Origin: Achromobacter sp. AONIH1 | GTDB lineage: Bacteria; Pseudomonadota; Gammaproteobacteria; Burkholderiales; Burkholderiaceae_B | Reading direction: 5' to 3' | Length of the DNA: 64,000 nt | Assembly (NCBI RefSeq): GCF_002902905.1 | Contig: NZ_CP026124.1 | Span: 3,596,001-3,660,000 of the forward strand | Shown: positions 17,939 to 26,268 of the stretch, piece after piece | How the letters are laid out: each line of letters begins with the position of its first letter | Position numbering within the stretch: the first letter of the stretch is position 1 | Notes under the pieces: model-generated | Seen by the model: only the letters and a program-made list of their open reading frames with translations | What the model was told of the DNA's origin: nothing | The model's database searches: none | Translations under genes and position numbers: made by a program

Positions 17939-19756
17939 ATGGACCTGAACTGGAACGACCAGCTCGCGCAAAGCGCATGGTGGCTGTTGCGCGCCTTTTT
18001 CATCACGGCCGTGGCGCTGGCCGTGTCCGCCACCTTGCTGGCGCGTTTCACCGGCTGGGGCCGCAAGTTCTGGCGGCTGGCCTGGCCCTACCTGACGCCG
18101 CGGCGCAGCTGGCGGCCGCTGCTGACCGTCGCGCTGCTGCTGTTCCTGGCCATGTTCGCCGTGCGCATGACGGTGCTGTTTTCCTATTGGTACAACGGTT
18201 TCTACAGCGCGCTGCAGGCGCTGGACCAGACGGCCTTCTGGCATTTCCTCGCCATCTTCAGCGTGCTGGCCACCGTGCATGTGCTGCGCACGCTGGTCGA
18301 CAGCTATGCCGGCCAGGCTTTCGACATCCATTGGCGCGTGTGGCTCAACGAGCGCCTGACGCATGACTGGCTGGACGGCCGCGCCTACTATCGCGGCCAT
18401 TTCCTGGACCAACCCGTCGACAACCCCGACCAGCGCATCGAGCAGGACATCGGGCTGTTCGTCGCCGGCACCCGCACGCTGGCCATCGGCGCCCTGAGCG
18501 CGGTGGTGTCGCTGGTGGAGTTCACCGCCATCCTGTGGGGCTTGTCGGGGGCTCTGGCTGTGGCGGGCGTGGAAATCCCGCGCGCCATGGTGTTCATGGT
18601 CTATGTGTACGTCGTCATCGCCACCGTGTTCGCGTTCCGCATCGGCCGTCCGCTGATCCGGCTGAGTTTCCTGTCCGAGCGCCTGACCGCCAACTTCCGC
18701 TATGCGTTGGTGCGGCTGCGCGAGAACGCCGAGAACGTGGCGTTCTACCAGGGCGAGGGCGTGGAGCGCGCCACGCTGCGCGAGCGCTTCCTGGCCTACG
18801 TGGCCAATCTGTGGGCGCGCGTCTACCGGGGCCTGAAGTTCGACGGCTTCAACCTGGCCGTGAGCCAGGTGGCGGTGGTGTTTCCCTTCCTGCTGCAGGC
18901 GCCGCGCTTTTTTTCCGGCGCGATCAAGCTGGGCGACATGATGCAGACCTCGCAGGCCTTCGGGCAGGTGCAGGACGCGCTGTCCTTCTTCCGCACCTCA
19001 TACGATACCTTCGCCCAGTACCGCGCCACGCTGGACCGCTTGAGCGGCTTCCTGGATGCCAACGAGGCCGCGCGCGCCTTGCCGGCCGTGACCGCCGAGG
19101 ACCATGGCGAGCTGGCGCTGGATGGCCTGAGCGTGCAGCGACCTGACGGCAGGCCCATGGTCAGCGACCTGGACCTGCGTCTTCTGCCGGGGCAGGCGCT
19201 GCTGATCAAGGGGCCGTCCGGCAGCGGCAAGACCACGCTGCTGCGCGCGCTGGCCGGCTTGTGGCCCTGTGCGCAAGGCCGGCTGCGCCGGCCGCTGGGC
19301 GCGCGGGCGCTGTTCCTGTCGCAGCGGCCCTATCTGCCGCTGGGCGAGCTGCGCGGGGCGGTGGCGTATCCGGGTCTTGCCGGCCCGCAGGATGATGCGC
19401 GCCTGGCCGACGCGCTGGAGCGCGTGAATCTGGGCCATCTGGCGCCGCGCCTGGGCGAAGCCGCCGACTGGTCGCGCGTGCTGTCCATCGGCGAGCAGCA
19501 GCGCCTGGCGTTCGCGCGGGTGCTGTACAACCGGCCCGCCATCGTGTTCCTGGACGAGGCCACCTCGGCGACCGACGAGGGGCTGGAGCATGCGCTGTAT
19601 CGCAGGCTGCGCGCGGACCTGCCCGAGGCGATGCTGGTCAGCGTGGGGCATCGAGGAACGCTGGATGCGTTCCATAGCCACCGGCTGGAGCTGGATGGGA
19701 CGGGCAGGTGGTCGGTGGGGCCGATGGAGGAAACGCCGCGGCGCCAGGCGGCCTAG
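17939..19756 (+). CDS. ABC transporter, fused permease-ATPase (BacA/YddA type)
   Basis: A 605-residue half-transporter. The N-terminal ~350 residues hold six or seven helices of the SbmA/BacA-like fold (typical 'MTVLFSYWYNGFYSALQALD' split as 'LFSYWYNGFYSALQ' and 'DIHWRVWLNERLTHDWL'). The ATPase has Walker A 'GPSGSGKTT', the signature 'LSIGEQQRLAFAR' and Walker B 'AIVFLDEATSATDE'. Relatives transport peptides, very-long-chain acyl compounds or cobalamin (BacA-related, Rv1819c). It probably acts as a homodimer. No obvious operon partner; ATG at 17939 lies 84 bases after the LysR gene. Confidence 0.9.
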   Translation: MDLNWNDQLAQSAWWLLRAFFITAVALAVSATLLARFTGWGRKFWRLAWPYLTPRRSWRPLLTVALLLFLAMFAVRMTVLFSYWYNGFYSALQALDQTAFWHFLAIFSVLATVHVLRTLVDSYAGQAFDIHWRVWLNERLTHDWLDGRAYYRGHFLDQPVDNPDQRIEQDIGLFVAGTRTLAIGALSAVVSLVEFTAILWGLSGALAVAGVEIPRAMVFMVYVYVVIATVFAFRIGRPLIRLSFLSERLTANFRYALVRLRENAENVAFYQGEGVERATLRERFLAYVANLWARVYRGLKFDGFNLAVSQVAVVFPFLLQAPRFFSGAIKLGDMMQTSQAFGQVQDALSFFRTSYDTFAQYRATLDRLSGFLDANEAARALPAVTAEDHGELALDGLSVQRPDGRPMVSDLDLRLLPGQALLIKGPSGSGKTTLLRALAGLWPCAQGRLRRPLGARALFLSQRPYLPLGELRGAVAYPGLAGPQDDARLADALERVNLGHLAPRLGEAADWSRVLSIGEQQRLAFARVLYNRPAIVFLDEATSATDEGLEHALYRRLRADLPEAMLVSVGHRGTLDAFHSHRLELDGTGRWSVGPMEETPRRQAA

Positions 19757-19792
19757 CATGCCGTCCGGCGGATACGCCAGCGGCCGTGGCCG

Positions 19793-21214
19793 TCAACGTT
19801 GCCGGCTCGATGGCGAATCGGGGATGTACCGGAACACCAGTACGGCTTGGCTGAACGATGGCTTGCCGTCGCGTTCGACGGGCTGCATGCGGAGCTGGTC
19901 CGCGGCCGCGAGCGCAGTGATGTTCAGCGCGCGGTTGGGATCGGGCGACAGGATGACCGCATGCCGCACCACGCCTTTTTCGTCCAGCAGCACGCGCATG
20001 TAGACAACGCCGCCGATGCCGTTGCGCCATTCCCCCGTGGGATAAATCGGATCGGGATATTTCGCGAAGACCAGCGCGTCTGGCAGATCGTCGGGCCACC
20101 GGCCAGGGGGTACGCCGAGCACGGTGCACCAGCCCAGGTCGGCGAGCGGACCGCTGACGCAATGCTCGGCGTAGGACTTCATGGTCAGGGACTTGACGGT
20201 GACGTGCCCGTCCATCTTCACGGAACGCAATGGCGCGACCTGCGGATAGGTCAATGGACGATGCGCGTCGTGATACATGTAGATCAGCGCGAGCACGCAG
20301 ACGATGGCGACCCAGACCTTGATCCGATGCATCGACATCCAGGCGAGCAGCCACCGCCCTCGGAGCCAGCGCGCCGCCGCGCCGCGCCAAGCCGTCGCGG
20401 CTCCGGCGCCGATGTCGAGCGCGGCGAGGTCCGGGGCTTCACGGCACAACGTCTCCAGGCTGTCGCCGTGCTTGATGGCTTGCCAGAACATGGGCTTGCG
20501 CCACCGCCGCGCCGCGCGCAGCGCGGCTTGCATGGCGGGATGCTGTTCCGGCGGCAGGCGGACCAGGAATTCCATCTGATCCTGAATGCGCTGGAACCAG
20601 AGAGACAGGTTCCAGTCGTCGGGAAACGGCTGACCTACCTCGTTCCAGCCGAAGTGGCGGGTCGCCGCCTCGAACAGCGCCAGTTGCCGATCCGGCTGGT
20701 CCCGGATGGACTGCGCCAGGCTGGCGGACAGTTGCTCGACGGCATCCAGGCGCGACAGGCGCTCGTCCAGCATCGCCTTTCCCAACAGCGTAGTGTGTTG
20801 GTCGGCGGCCGCCTGCATCAGCGTGCGCGTCCAGTGGATCACGCCTTCGGCCTGTTGTGCGGGCGTGGGGCCGGGCGCGGGTTCGGACACCGTCCAGGCG
20901 GGAGCCGCCTCGCCAGCAAGAGGTGTGCCGGTGGGGCGTGATTCGTCCTGGGCCGACGCGGGATCCAGGTTGGGCGGTGCCGCGGCTGTTTCCGTTTCCA
21001 TCGGCGAGGGGCCGGGTTCCGGCTCGTCGTCGTCTTGCTCGCGCTGCCATTCGGCCCAGGCGCGTGCGCGCTCGTAGGCTTCGCGCAGTGCGGCGAAACC
21101 TTCCGGGTCGCCGGCCTGGTCCATGCGCTTGAGCAGCACGGCATACGCGCGGCGGATGGCTTTCTGGTCGGTGGTGGGCGAGATGCCCAGCGTCGAGAAC
21201 AGTGCGTCAGGCAT
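19793..21214 (-). CDS. J-like/transmembrane/TonB-C-terminal fusion protein, HscC partner
   Basis: A 473-residue protein. Residues 1-60 resemble a J domain ('FSTLGISPTTDQKAIRRAYA' then 'FAALREAYERARAWAE'), but the loop between helices II and III reads 'LLKRMDQAGDPEG' with no HPD motif. A Pro/Glu-rich linker, a helical region (about 125-280), one membrane helix (about 299-315) and a TonB-C-type domain (about 385-463; 'GGVVYMRVLLDEKGVVRHAVI', 'LRMQPVERDGKP') follow. Topology would put the J part in the cytoplasm and the TonB-C part in the periplasm. Its start lies 4 bases after the hscC stop. The layout recalls E. coli Hsc56/DjlC, the partner of HscC, but the TonB-C end is unusual. Confidence 0.85.
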   Translation of the reverse strand: MPDALFSTLGISPTTDQKAIRRAYAVLLKRMDQAGDPEGFAALREAYERARAWAEWQREQDDDEPEPGPSPMETETAAAPPNLDPASAQDESRPTGTPLAGEAAPAWTVSEPAPGPTPAQQAEGVIHWTRTLMQAAADQHTTLLGKAMLDERLSRLDAVEQLSASLAQSIRDQPDRQLALFEAATRHFGWNEVGQPFPDDWNLSLWFQRIQDQMEFLVRLPPEQHPAMQAALRAARRWRKPMFWQAIKHGDSLETLCREAPDLAALDIGAGAATAWRGAAARWLRGRWLLAWMSMHRIKVWVAIVCVLALIYMYHDAHRPLTYPQVAPLRSVKMDGHVTVKSLTMKSYAEHCVSGPLADLGWCTVLGVPPGRWPDDLPDALVFAKYPDPIYPTGEWRNGIGGVVYMRVLLDEKGVVRHAVILSPDPNRALNITALAAADQLRMQPVERDGKPSFSQAVLVFRYIPDSPSSRQR

Positions 21215-21218
21215 GCGG

Positions 21219-22949
21219 CTATTCGCTGTAGCCGGGATCGTAGGCGCGATCGAACACGCTGTACCGTTCCAGTGCGTCGACCTCTTGCGTCAGCCGGGCT
21301 CGCGCGGGTGGAATGAGGCGCGCGTTCTGTTGCTCGATCACTTGCTCGAACAGCAGGATTTCATTGGCCAGATGGTGCCGCTCGTCGCCCCGCAATACCT
21401 GATAGACGCGCTCGGCGCGCGCCAGCAGCGTGCGGTTCGCAGTCTGCTCGCGCGGATGGATCTTGAGCGAGGCCAGTTCTTGCAGCCGGCGTTGGACCTC
21501 GGCGTCGCTCATATGCCTGTCGGCGCTCTGGATCACGATGCGCTGGCGCTGGCTTGATCCGGGCATGCCGGCCTCGACTTCCAGCAGGCCGTTGACGTCG
21601 TAGGTGAAGCGGACCTGGAACGACGACTCGGCGCGCGGCCGGCGCGACAGCGGCATCTTGAGCGTGCCCAGCAGGATGTTGTCGCGCACCAGCCGGGATT
21701 CACCCTGGTAGATGTTCAGCTCCACTTCGGGCTGGTCGTCGTCCACGGGCGAGTAGGTTTCCTCGCGGCTGATCGGCACGACGCTGTTGCGTTCGATGAT
21801 CGGAGAAAAGTGTCCGTCGACGCGCTGGCCCGACGGCAGGGTGCGCGTGACTTCGACACCCAGCGTGTAGGGGCACACGTCCGTCATGACCACTTCGTCC
21901 AGCGCCTGGTCCTTTATCTTCAGCCCTGCCATGACGGCCGCGCCCGCCGCCACCACTTCATCGGGGTTCATCTCGATGTTGGGAAAGCGGCCGAACATGC
22001 GGGTCACGAGCTGGCGCACCAGCGGCATGCGCGTGGCACCGCCGGCCAGGACCACGGTGGCGATGTCGGCGCTGCGGATGCGCGCGTCGCGCAAGGCGCG
22101 TTCGACGGGCGCGCGCAGACGGGCCAGCAGCGGCTCGCTCCAGTCGGCCAGCCGGTCCTGGGTCAGGTCGAGCGCGTACTCCGTGTCCCGCCACGCGACT
22201 CGCAGGCGCGATTCGGCCTGCTGCGACAACTTGATCTTGGCGATTTCCGCCTGCGCCAGCAGTTGTTGCATGAAGCGGGGATCGTCGCGGGCCTGGGCCG
22301 GCACCTCGGCGCGTTGCAGGAACTGCTTGACGATCTCGGCGACGAAGTCCTCGCCGCCCAGGAAGTTGTCGCCAGCCGTGGCGCGCACTTCCATCACGCC
22401 CTCGAACAGCTCCAGCACCGACACGTCGAAGGTGCCGCCGCCCAGGTCGAACACCAGGAATTGGGTTTCCTCCTGCTGCTGGTGCAGGCCGTAGGCCAGC
22501 GCGGCGGCGGTGGGTTCGTTGATCAGGCGCTCCACCTTCAGGCCGGCCAGTTCGCCCGCGATGCGCGTGGCCTGGCGCTGGGAGTCGGAGAAATACGCGG
22601 GTACGCTGATGACGGCTTCGAGCACCGGCGCGCCCAGCAGCGCTTCGGCGTCGGCCTTCAGCGCGCGCAGCACCAGCGAGGACAGTTCCTCGGCCCGGAA
22701 ATCGCGGTCGCCAAGCCGGAACGGCTTGTCGCTGCCCATATGGCGCTTGAACAGCGCGGCGGAGCGGTCCGGATGGGTTTGCAGGCGTTCGCGCGCGGCC
22801 TGGCCCACTAGCAGCGAGCCGTCTTGGTCCAGGCTGACGCAAGAGGGCGTGAGATACGTTCCCAGCGTATTGGGCACCAGGCGCGAGGCGCCGTCCTGCC
22901 AGATGGCCGCGAGGCTGTTGGTTGTGCCCAGGTCTATGCCGATGATCAT
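21219..22949 (-). CDS. hscC: Hsp70-family chaperone HscC
   Basis: A 576-residue Hsp70, shorter than DnaK (about 640) and matching HscC length. Signatures are 'GIDLGTTNSLAAIW' (phosphate 1), 'LVFDLGGGTFDVSVLELFEG', 'VVLAGGATRMPLVRQLV' and the substrate-binding-domain segment 'VTRTLPSGQRVDGHFSPIIERN'. The C-terminal lid is short. HscC/Hsc62 is a specialised Hsp70 working with a membrane J-like partner, and here such a gene follows directly. The two form an operon. ATG at 22949 follows AGAAGAA. Client unknown. Confidence 0.93.
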   Translation of the reverse strand: MIIGIDLGTTNSLAAIWQDGASRLVPNTLGTYLTPSCVSLDQDGSLLVGQAARERLQTHPDRSAALFKRHMGSDKPFRLGDRDFRAEELSSLVLRALKADAEALLGAPVLEAVISVPAYFSDSQRQATRIAGELAGLKVERLINEPTAAALAYGLHQQQEETQFLVFDLGGGTFDVSVLELFEGVMEVRATAGDNFLGGEDFVAEIVKQFLQRAEVPAQARDDPRFMQQLLAQAEIAKIKLSQQAESRLRVAWRDTEYALDLTQDRLADWSEPLLARLRAPVERALRDARIRSADIATVVLAGGATRMPLVRQLVTRMFGRFPNIEMNPDEVVAAGAAVMAGLKIKDQALDEVVMTDVCPYTLGVEVTRTLPSGQRVDGHFSPIIERNSVVPISREETYSPVDDDQPEVELNIYQGESRLVRDNILLGTLKMPLSRRPRAESSFQVRFTYDVNGLLEVEAGMPGSSQRQRIVIQSADRHMSDAEVQRRLQELASLKIHPREQTANRTLLARAERVYQVLRGDERHHLANEILLFEQVIEQQNARLIPPARARLTQEVDALERYSVFDRAYDPGYSE

Positions 22950-23049
22950 TTTCTTCTCTGGTGCAAACGAGCGGGGCGCGAGCGTCAGGCGCGCCGGCGT
23001 CTGGTCGGTGTGGCGTGCTGCGGCGGCGCGTGCCGGGCGCCGCCCGGAT

Positions 23050-23850
23050 TCAGGTGCCCACGCGCAGCGGCCCGGTCAGCTTGCGCAGCGCGGCGATGAC
23101 GCTTTGCGCGGTGATGCGGCCAGTCTTGGGATTGGCCGAGGGGATGTTCTGGATTTCCATCGAGAACGAGGCCGAGTCCGAGTCCACCTCGACGCGGTGG
23201 ATGTTGCGTTCCAGCGCCGGGTCGGCCCAGATTTCCAGCGTGGTCCGGTCCGGGCCGATGCCGGCCAGCGACACGCTGACCGCCACGTTCAGGTTGGCCG
23301 GGAAACCGACGGCGGCCTCTCGCGGCGAGCCGCGGAACACCAGGCGCGGCTCGGTGATGCCGGTCAGGTCGATGTTGTTGTCCGCCAGATAGGGGGCGCC
23401 CAGCAGGCCGCGCACGGGCTTGCGCGTGATCATCGTGACCGAATGGATTTCGCCTTCGGCGGCGGCGGTGATCGCGTCCAGTCCCAGGATGGCGCCGGAC
23501 GGCACGATGATCTGGGCGCCGTGCTGGCGCGCCAGTTCGATCAGGTCGGCGTGGCGCAGCAGCGCGCCCGAGCTCAGCACCACCAGCTTCTTGCCGGCCC
23601 GCAGCACGGGCTCGGCCAGCTCGCGGAACACGGCGGCCGGCGCGCACTCCACCACCACGTCGCAATGCGCGTGCAGGTCGGCCAGGGTGCTGAAACGCGG
23701 CGGCTCGCGCCAGTCGAAGGCGGGCGGGGCCTTGGGGTCGCGCACGGCCACGGCCGCCAGGCTCAGGCCGGGCAGGCCGGCGTTCAGGGATTGCGCCACG
23801 GACTGGCCGATGGCGCCGAAGCCGGCGATGCCGACGCGGTAGCTGTTCAT
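23050..23850 (-). CDS. nadX: L-aspartate dehydrogenase
   Basis: A 266-residue NAD(P)-dependent enzyme converting L-aspartate to iminoaspartate (or the reverse amination), feeding NAD or polyhydroxyalkanoate-related metabolism. The Rossmann motif is 'VGIAGFGAIGQSVA' (residues 5-18). The NadX segment 'ALERNIHRVEVDSDSASF' supplies the catalytic His. 'IIVPSGAILGLDAI' is also characteristic. Length fits the family (about 265). It precedes hscC by 100 bases on the same strand and is divergent from the acetyltransferase gene. Function is assigned with high confidence from the whole-length match. Confidence 0.92.
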   Translation of the reverse strand: MNSYRVGIAGFGAIGQSVAQSLNAGLPGLSLAAVAVRDPKAPPAFDWREPPRFSTLADLHAHCDVVVECAPAAVFRELAEPVLRAGKKLVVLSSGALLRHADLIELARQHGAQIIVPSGAILGLDAITAAAEGEIHSVTMITRKPVRGLLGAPYLADNNIDLTGITEPRLVFRGSPREAAVGFPANLNVAVSVSLAGIGPDRTTLEIWADPALERNIHRVEVDSDSASFSMEIQNIPSANPKTGRITAQSVIAALRKLTGPLRVGT

Positions 23851-23984
23851 GAGGATCCTGCGGGCGTTCTGTGTGGGTGGGGCGCGGACGCAGTCGCGGC
23901 CGGCCTCAAAATGTAGCGAGCCCGCCGGCGAGGGTCAAGGCGGATCGCCGCGTAAACTTGCTTTTCGCTTTACTGGAGGCTCAC

Positions 23985-24503
23985 ATGCGCATTCTTCCCG
24001 AAACCCCCGCCGACATCGACGCGATCTTCGCGCTGACGCAAGCCGCTTTCGCGGACCATCCTCACAGCGAGCAGACCGAGGGCTACATCAATGACGCGCT
24101 GCGCCGCGCGGGCGCGTTGACCCTGTCGCTGGTGGCGCATGAAGACGGCCGCCAGGTGGGGCACGCGGCGTTCTCGCCGGTGACGATCGGCGATGGTTCG
24201 GCGGACTGGTACGGGCTGGGCCCGGTGGCCGTGCTGCCCGGCATGCAGGGCAGGGGCGTGGGCGCGGCGCTGATCCGCGAGGGCCTGGCGCGGCTGCGGG
24301 CGCTGGGCGCGGCGGGTTGCGTGGTGATGGGGGATCCGGCGTACTACCGCCGCTTCGGCTTCGAGACGCGACCGGACCTGCGCTACCCGGGCGTGCCGCC
24401 CGAGTACTTCATGGCCTTGGTCTACACGCGGCCGGCCAGCGGCGACGTGGCCTATCACGAGGCCTTCGCGGCGCGCGCGCCGCAACAGGGCGGCGCGGCT
24501 TGA
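23985..24503 (+). CDS. GNAT-family N-acetyltransferase
   Basis: A 172-residue acetyltransferase with the acetyl-CoA motif 'GLGPVAVLPGMQGRGVGAALIREGL' (shown here only by its core GMQGRGVGA, about 88-96) and the YhbS-like ending 'VVMGDPAYYRRFGFE'. The start at 23985 has GGAGG 7 bases upstream; the frame continues upstream without similarity. The YhbS subgroup usually acetylates small molecules; the substrate is unknown. Convergent with ddl. Confidence 0.88.
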   Translation: MRILPETPADIDAIFALTQAAFADHPHSEQTEGYINDALRRAGALTLSLVAHEDGRQVGHAAFSPVTIGDGSADWYGLGPVAVLPGMQGRGVGAALIREGLARLRALGAAGCVVMGDPAYYRRFGFETRPDLRYPGVPPEYFMALVYTRPASGDVAYHEAFAARAPQQGGAA

Positions 24504-24508
24504 GGGGC

Positions 24509-24542
24509 GGCGTCCAGGGCGGCTTGGGCCGCCCCGGACGCC
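24509..24542. terminator. Candidate bidirectional hairpin between convergent genes
   Basis: GGCGTCC (24509-24515) pairs with GGACGCC (24536-24542), and GGGCGG (24517-24522) with CCGCCC (24529-24534), with one mismatch and a 6-base loop. There is no U tract, so intrinsic termination is uncertain, but its place between two convergent stops fits. Confidence 0.4.
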
Positions 24543-24555
24543 AGTCGCGCCGGCT

Positions 24556-25659
24556 TCAGCGGATCGAGGTCTTCAGCATGGCGTCGCGCGCATGCCGCTC
24601 GCGCGCCAGCTCGATCAGCCGCGTGACCAGTTCCGGGTAGCTCATGCCGCTGGCCTGCCACAGCTTGGGGTACATGCTGATGCGGGTGAAGCCGGGCAGG
24701 GTGTTGACCTCGTTGACGATGACCTGGCCGTCCGACGTCAGGAACACGTCGACCCGCGCCAGGCCCGCGCATTCCAGCGCGCGGAAGGCGTCCAGCGCCA
24801 CGCCACGGATCGTCTCGCTGGCTTGTGCGCTGATGTCCGCCGGCACCACCACGGCGGCGCCATCCTCGTCGATGTACTTGGTGTCGTAGGAATAGAACTC
24901 ATCGCGCAGCACGATCTCGCCGCACACGCTGGCCTGCGGGTCGTCGTTGCCCAGCACGGCGCATTCGATCTCGCGGCCGACGATGGCCTGTTCCACCAGC
25001 ACCTTGTGGTCGAACTGCAGCGCCAACGCCATGGCCTGCGTGAACTCGGCCTCGTTGCGCACCTTGCTCACGCCCACGGAGGATCCCATGTTGGCCGGCT
25101 TGACGAACAGCACCGGGCCGAGACGGGCGGCCAGCTCGGCGTAGCGGGCGCGCGCGGCGGTGGCGCGGGTATAGGATTCGAACGGCGCCACGGCCAGGCC
25201 GGCGGCCTGCAGCACGCGCTTGGTCATGGCCTTGTCCATGCACAGCGCCGAGCCCAGCACGTCCGAGCCGACGAAAGGCAGGTTGGCCAGGCGCAGCATG
25301 CCCTGCAGCGAGCCGTCCTCGCCCAGCGTGCCGTGCACGATGGGGAAGATCACGTCGATCTGGCCCAAGGCCGGCGCCGCGCCGCCGGCGCCCACCAGCT
25401 GGCGTTCCTGCTTGCCGGGCACCAGCGCGACCTCGATGTTGCTTCGGTTCAGCGCGATGAGGGCGGGATCCTCGGCATGCAGCAGATAGTTCGAGGCGTC
25501 GTTGACGTGCCACTGGCCCTGTTTGTCGATGCCGATCAGCACGGCTTCGTAGCGCTCCTTGTCCAGCGCGTCGACGATGTTCCTGGCCGATTGCAGCGAC
25601 ACCTCATGCTCCGCCGACTTGCCGCCGAAAATGATGCCTACCCGGGTCTTGCCGCTCAT
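24556..25659 (-). CDS. ddl: D-alanine--D-alanine ligase
   Basis: A 367-residue ATP-grasp enzyme joining two D-alanines for peptidoglycan. N-terminal '[22 protein letters not shown]', ATP-grasp '[20 protein letters not shown]' and the metal-binding end '[23 protein letters not shown]' are all present. The length matches the longer DdlA type rather than the ~310-residue DdlB in the mur cluster, so this is probably a second, stand-alone ligase. The start at 25659 follows AAGGACGAACAGC. It is divergent from the blaI-like gene, sharing a 195-base control region with it. Confidence 0.95.
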   Translation of the reverse strand: MSGKTRVGIIFGGKSAEHEVSLQSARNIVDALDKERYEAVLIGIDKQGQWHVNDASNYLLHAEDPALIALNRSNIEVALVPGKQERQLVGAGGAAPALGQIDVIFPIVHGTLGEDGSLQGMLRLANLPFVGSDVLGSALCMDKAMTKRVLQAAGLAVAPFESYTRATAARARYAELAARLGPVLFVKPANMGSSVGVSKVRNEAEFTQAMALALQFDHKVLVEQAIVGREIECAVLGNDDPQASVCGEIVLRDEFYSYDTKYIDEDGAAVVVPADISAQASETIRGVALDAFRALECAGLARVDVFLTSDGQVIVNEVNTLPGFTRISMYPKLWQASGMSYPELVTRLIELARERHARDAMLKTSIR

Positions 25660-25762
25660 TGCTGTTCGTCCTTTTCTCGTATAGGAGAATTCTATCGGAG
25701 CCGCATATTATCCCCGCGCGCTGGCGGACGGATGCCGGATCTTGCGCATTGTGATGAAGTGC

Positions 25763-25790
25763 ACAGTCTGTTTCGACATAGACAATCTGT
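25763..25790. repeat. Imperfect 9-bp direct repeat upstream of the bla promoter
   Basis: ACAGTCTGT (25763-25771) and ACAATCTGT (25782-25790) differ at one position and are spaced 19 bases start to start, two helical turns. The second copy overlaps the spacer of the proposed promoter. It may be a second regulator site for either divergent gene. Confidence 0.35.
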
Positions 25791-25807
25791 TCTAGAAAAG
25801 TTATTCT
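25779..25807 (+). promoter_or_regulatory. Candidate sigma-70 promoter for the blaI-like operon
   Basis: TAGACA (25779-25784, 5/6 to the -35 consensus) and TATTCT (25802-25807, 4/6 to the -10 consensus) with a 17-base spacer. The -10 overlaps the inverted repeat at 25805-25824. Start codon follows at 25855. Confidence 0.5.
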
Positions 25808-25824
25808 AGAAAAAATTTTCTAGA
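25790..25824. promoter_or_regulatory. Candidate BlaI-type operator: inverted repeat plus extra half site
   Basis: TCTAGAAAA (25805-25813) and TTTTCTAGA (25816-25824) are perfect 9-bp arms with a 2-base spacer. A further copy TTCTAGAAAA lies at 25790-25799, 14 bases before the second copy. Placement over the -10 and start region is where a BlaI/MecI dimer would block transcription. The sequence differs from the staphylococcal TACA/TGTA consensus. Confidence 0.5.
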
Positions 25825-25854
25825 TCAAAGCCCCGCTTTCCCCGGACCCTCGCC

Positions 25855-26268
25855 ATGCCCGCCAAGTCGCCTCCCCCCGCCAAACCCACCAGCGCCGAAC
25901 TCGATGTATTGCAGGCCATCTGGGAAACCGGGCCCGCCACGGTCAAGCAGGTCCACGCCCACATGGCGGCGGAACGCGAGGACCTGAGCCATGCCAACGT
26001 GCTCAGGCAGATGCAGATCATGCACGGCAAGGGCCTGCTGACGCGCGACGAGAGCGAGCGTTCGCATGTCTATGCGGCCGCGCAGAGCCAGAAGGCCACG
26101 CAGGGCGGCTTGCTGAAGGATCTGATCCGCAAGGCCTTCGCCGGATCCGGCAAGGCGCTGGTGCTGGCCGCCCTGCGTGAAGGGCATGTGAGCAAGCGCG
26201 ACCGGGCCGAGATCGAGGCGCTGCTGCGCGAGGAAAGCAAGGACGAGCCGCGCGGGGACAAGCGGTGA
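25855..26268 (+). CDS. BlaI/MecI-family transcriptional repressor
   Basis: A 137-residue winged-helix repressor of the Penicillinase_R family: 'TSAELDVLQAIWETGPATVKQV' begins the HTH (about 12-35), 'LSHANVLRQMQIMHGKGLL' is the recognition region, and the C-terminal half holds the dimerisation helices where BlaI is cleaved when induced. In Gram-positives BlaI represses bla genes until BlaR1 is acylated by beta-lactam. Here it heads an operon whose next gene overlaps its stop codon (GTGA), followed by a beta-lactamase. It probably represses the whole cassette through the palindrome at 25790-25824. Confidence 0.9.
   Translation: MPAKSPPPAKPTSAELDVLQAIWETGPATVKQVHAHMAAEREDLSHANVLRQMQIMHGKGLLTRDESERSHVYAAAQSQKATQGGLLKDLIRKAFAGSGKALVLAALREGHVSKRDRAEIEALLREESKDEPRGDKR

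Noticed and set aside
24509..24542. Stem-loop between the GNAT and ddl genes as a regulatory RNA
   Set aside because: Its site between convergent stops makes a terminator role simpler; listed only as a weak terminator.
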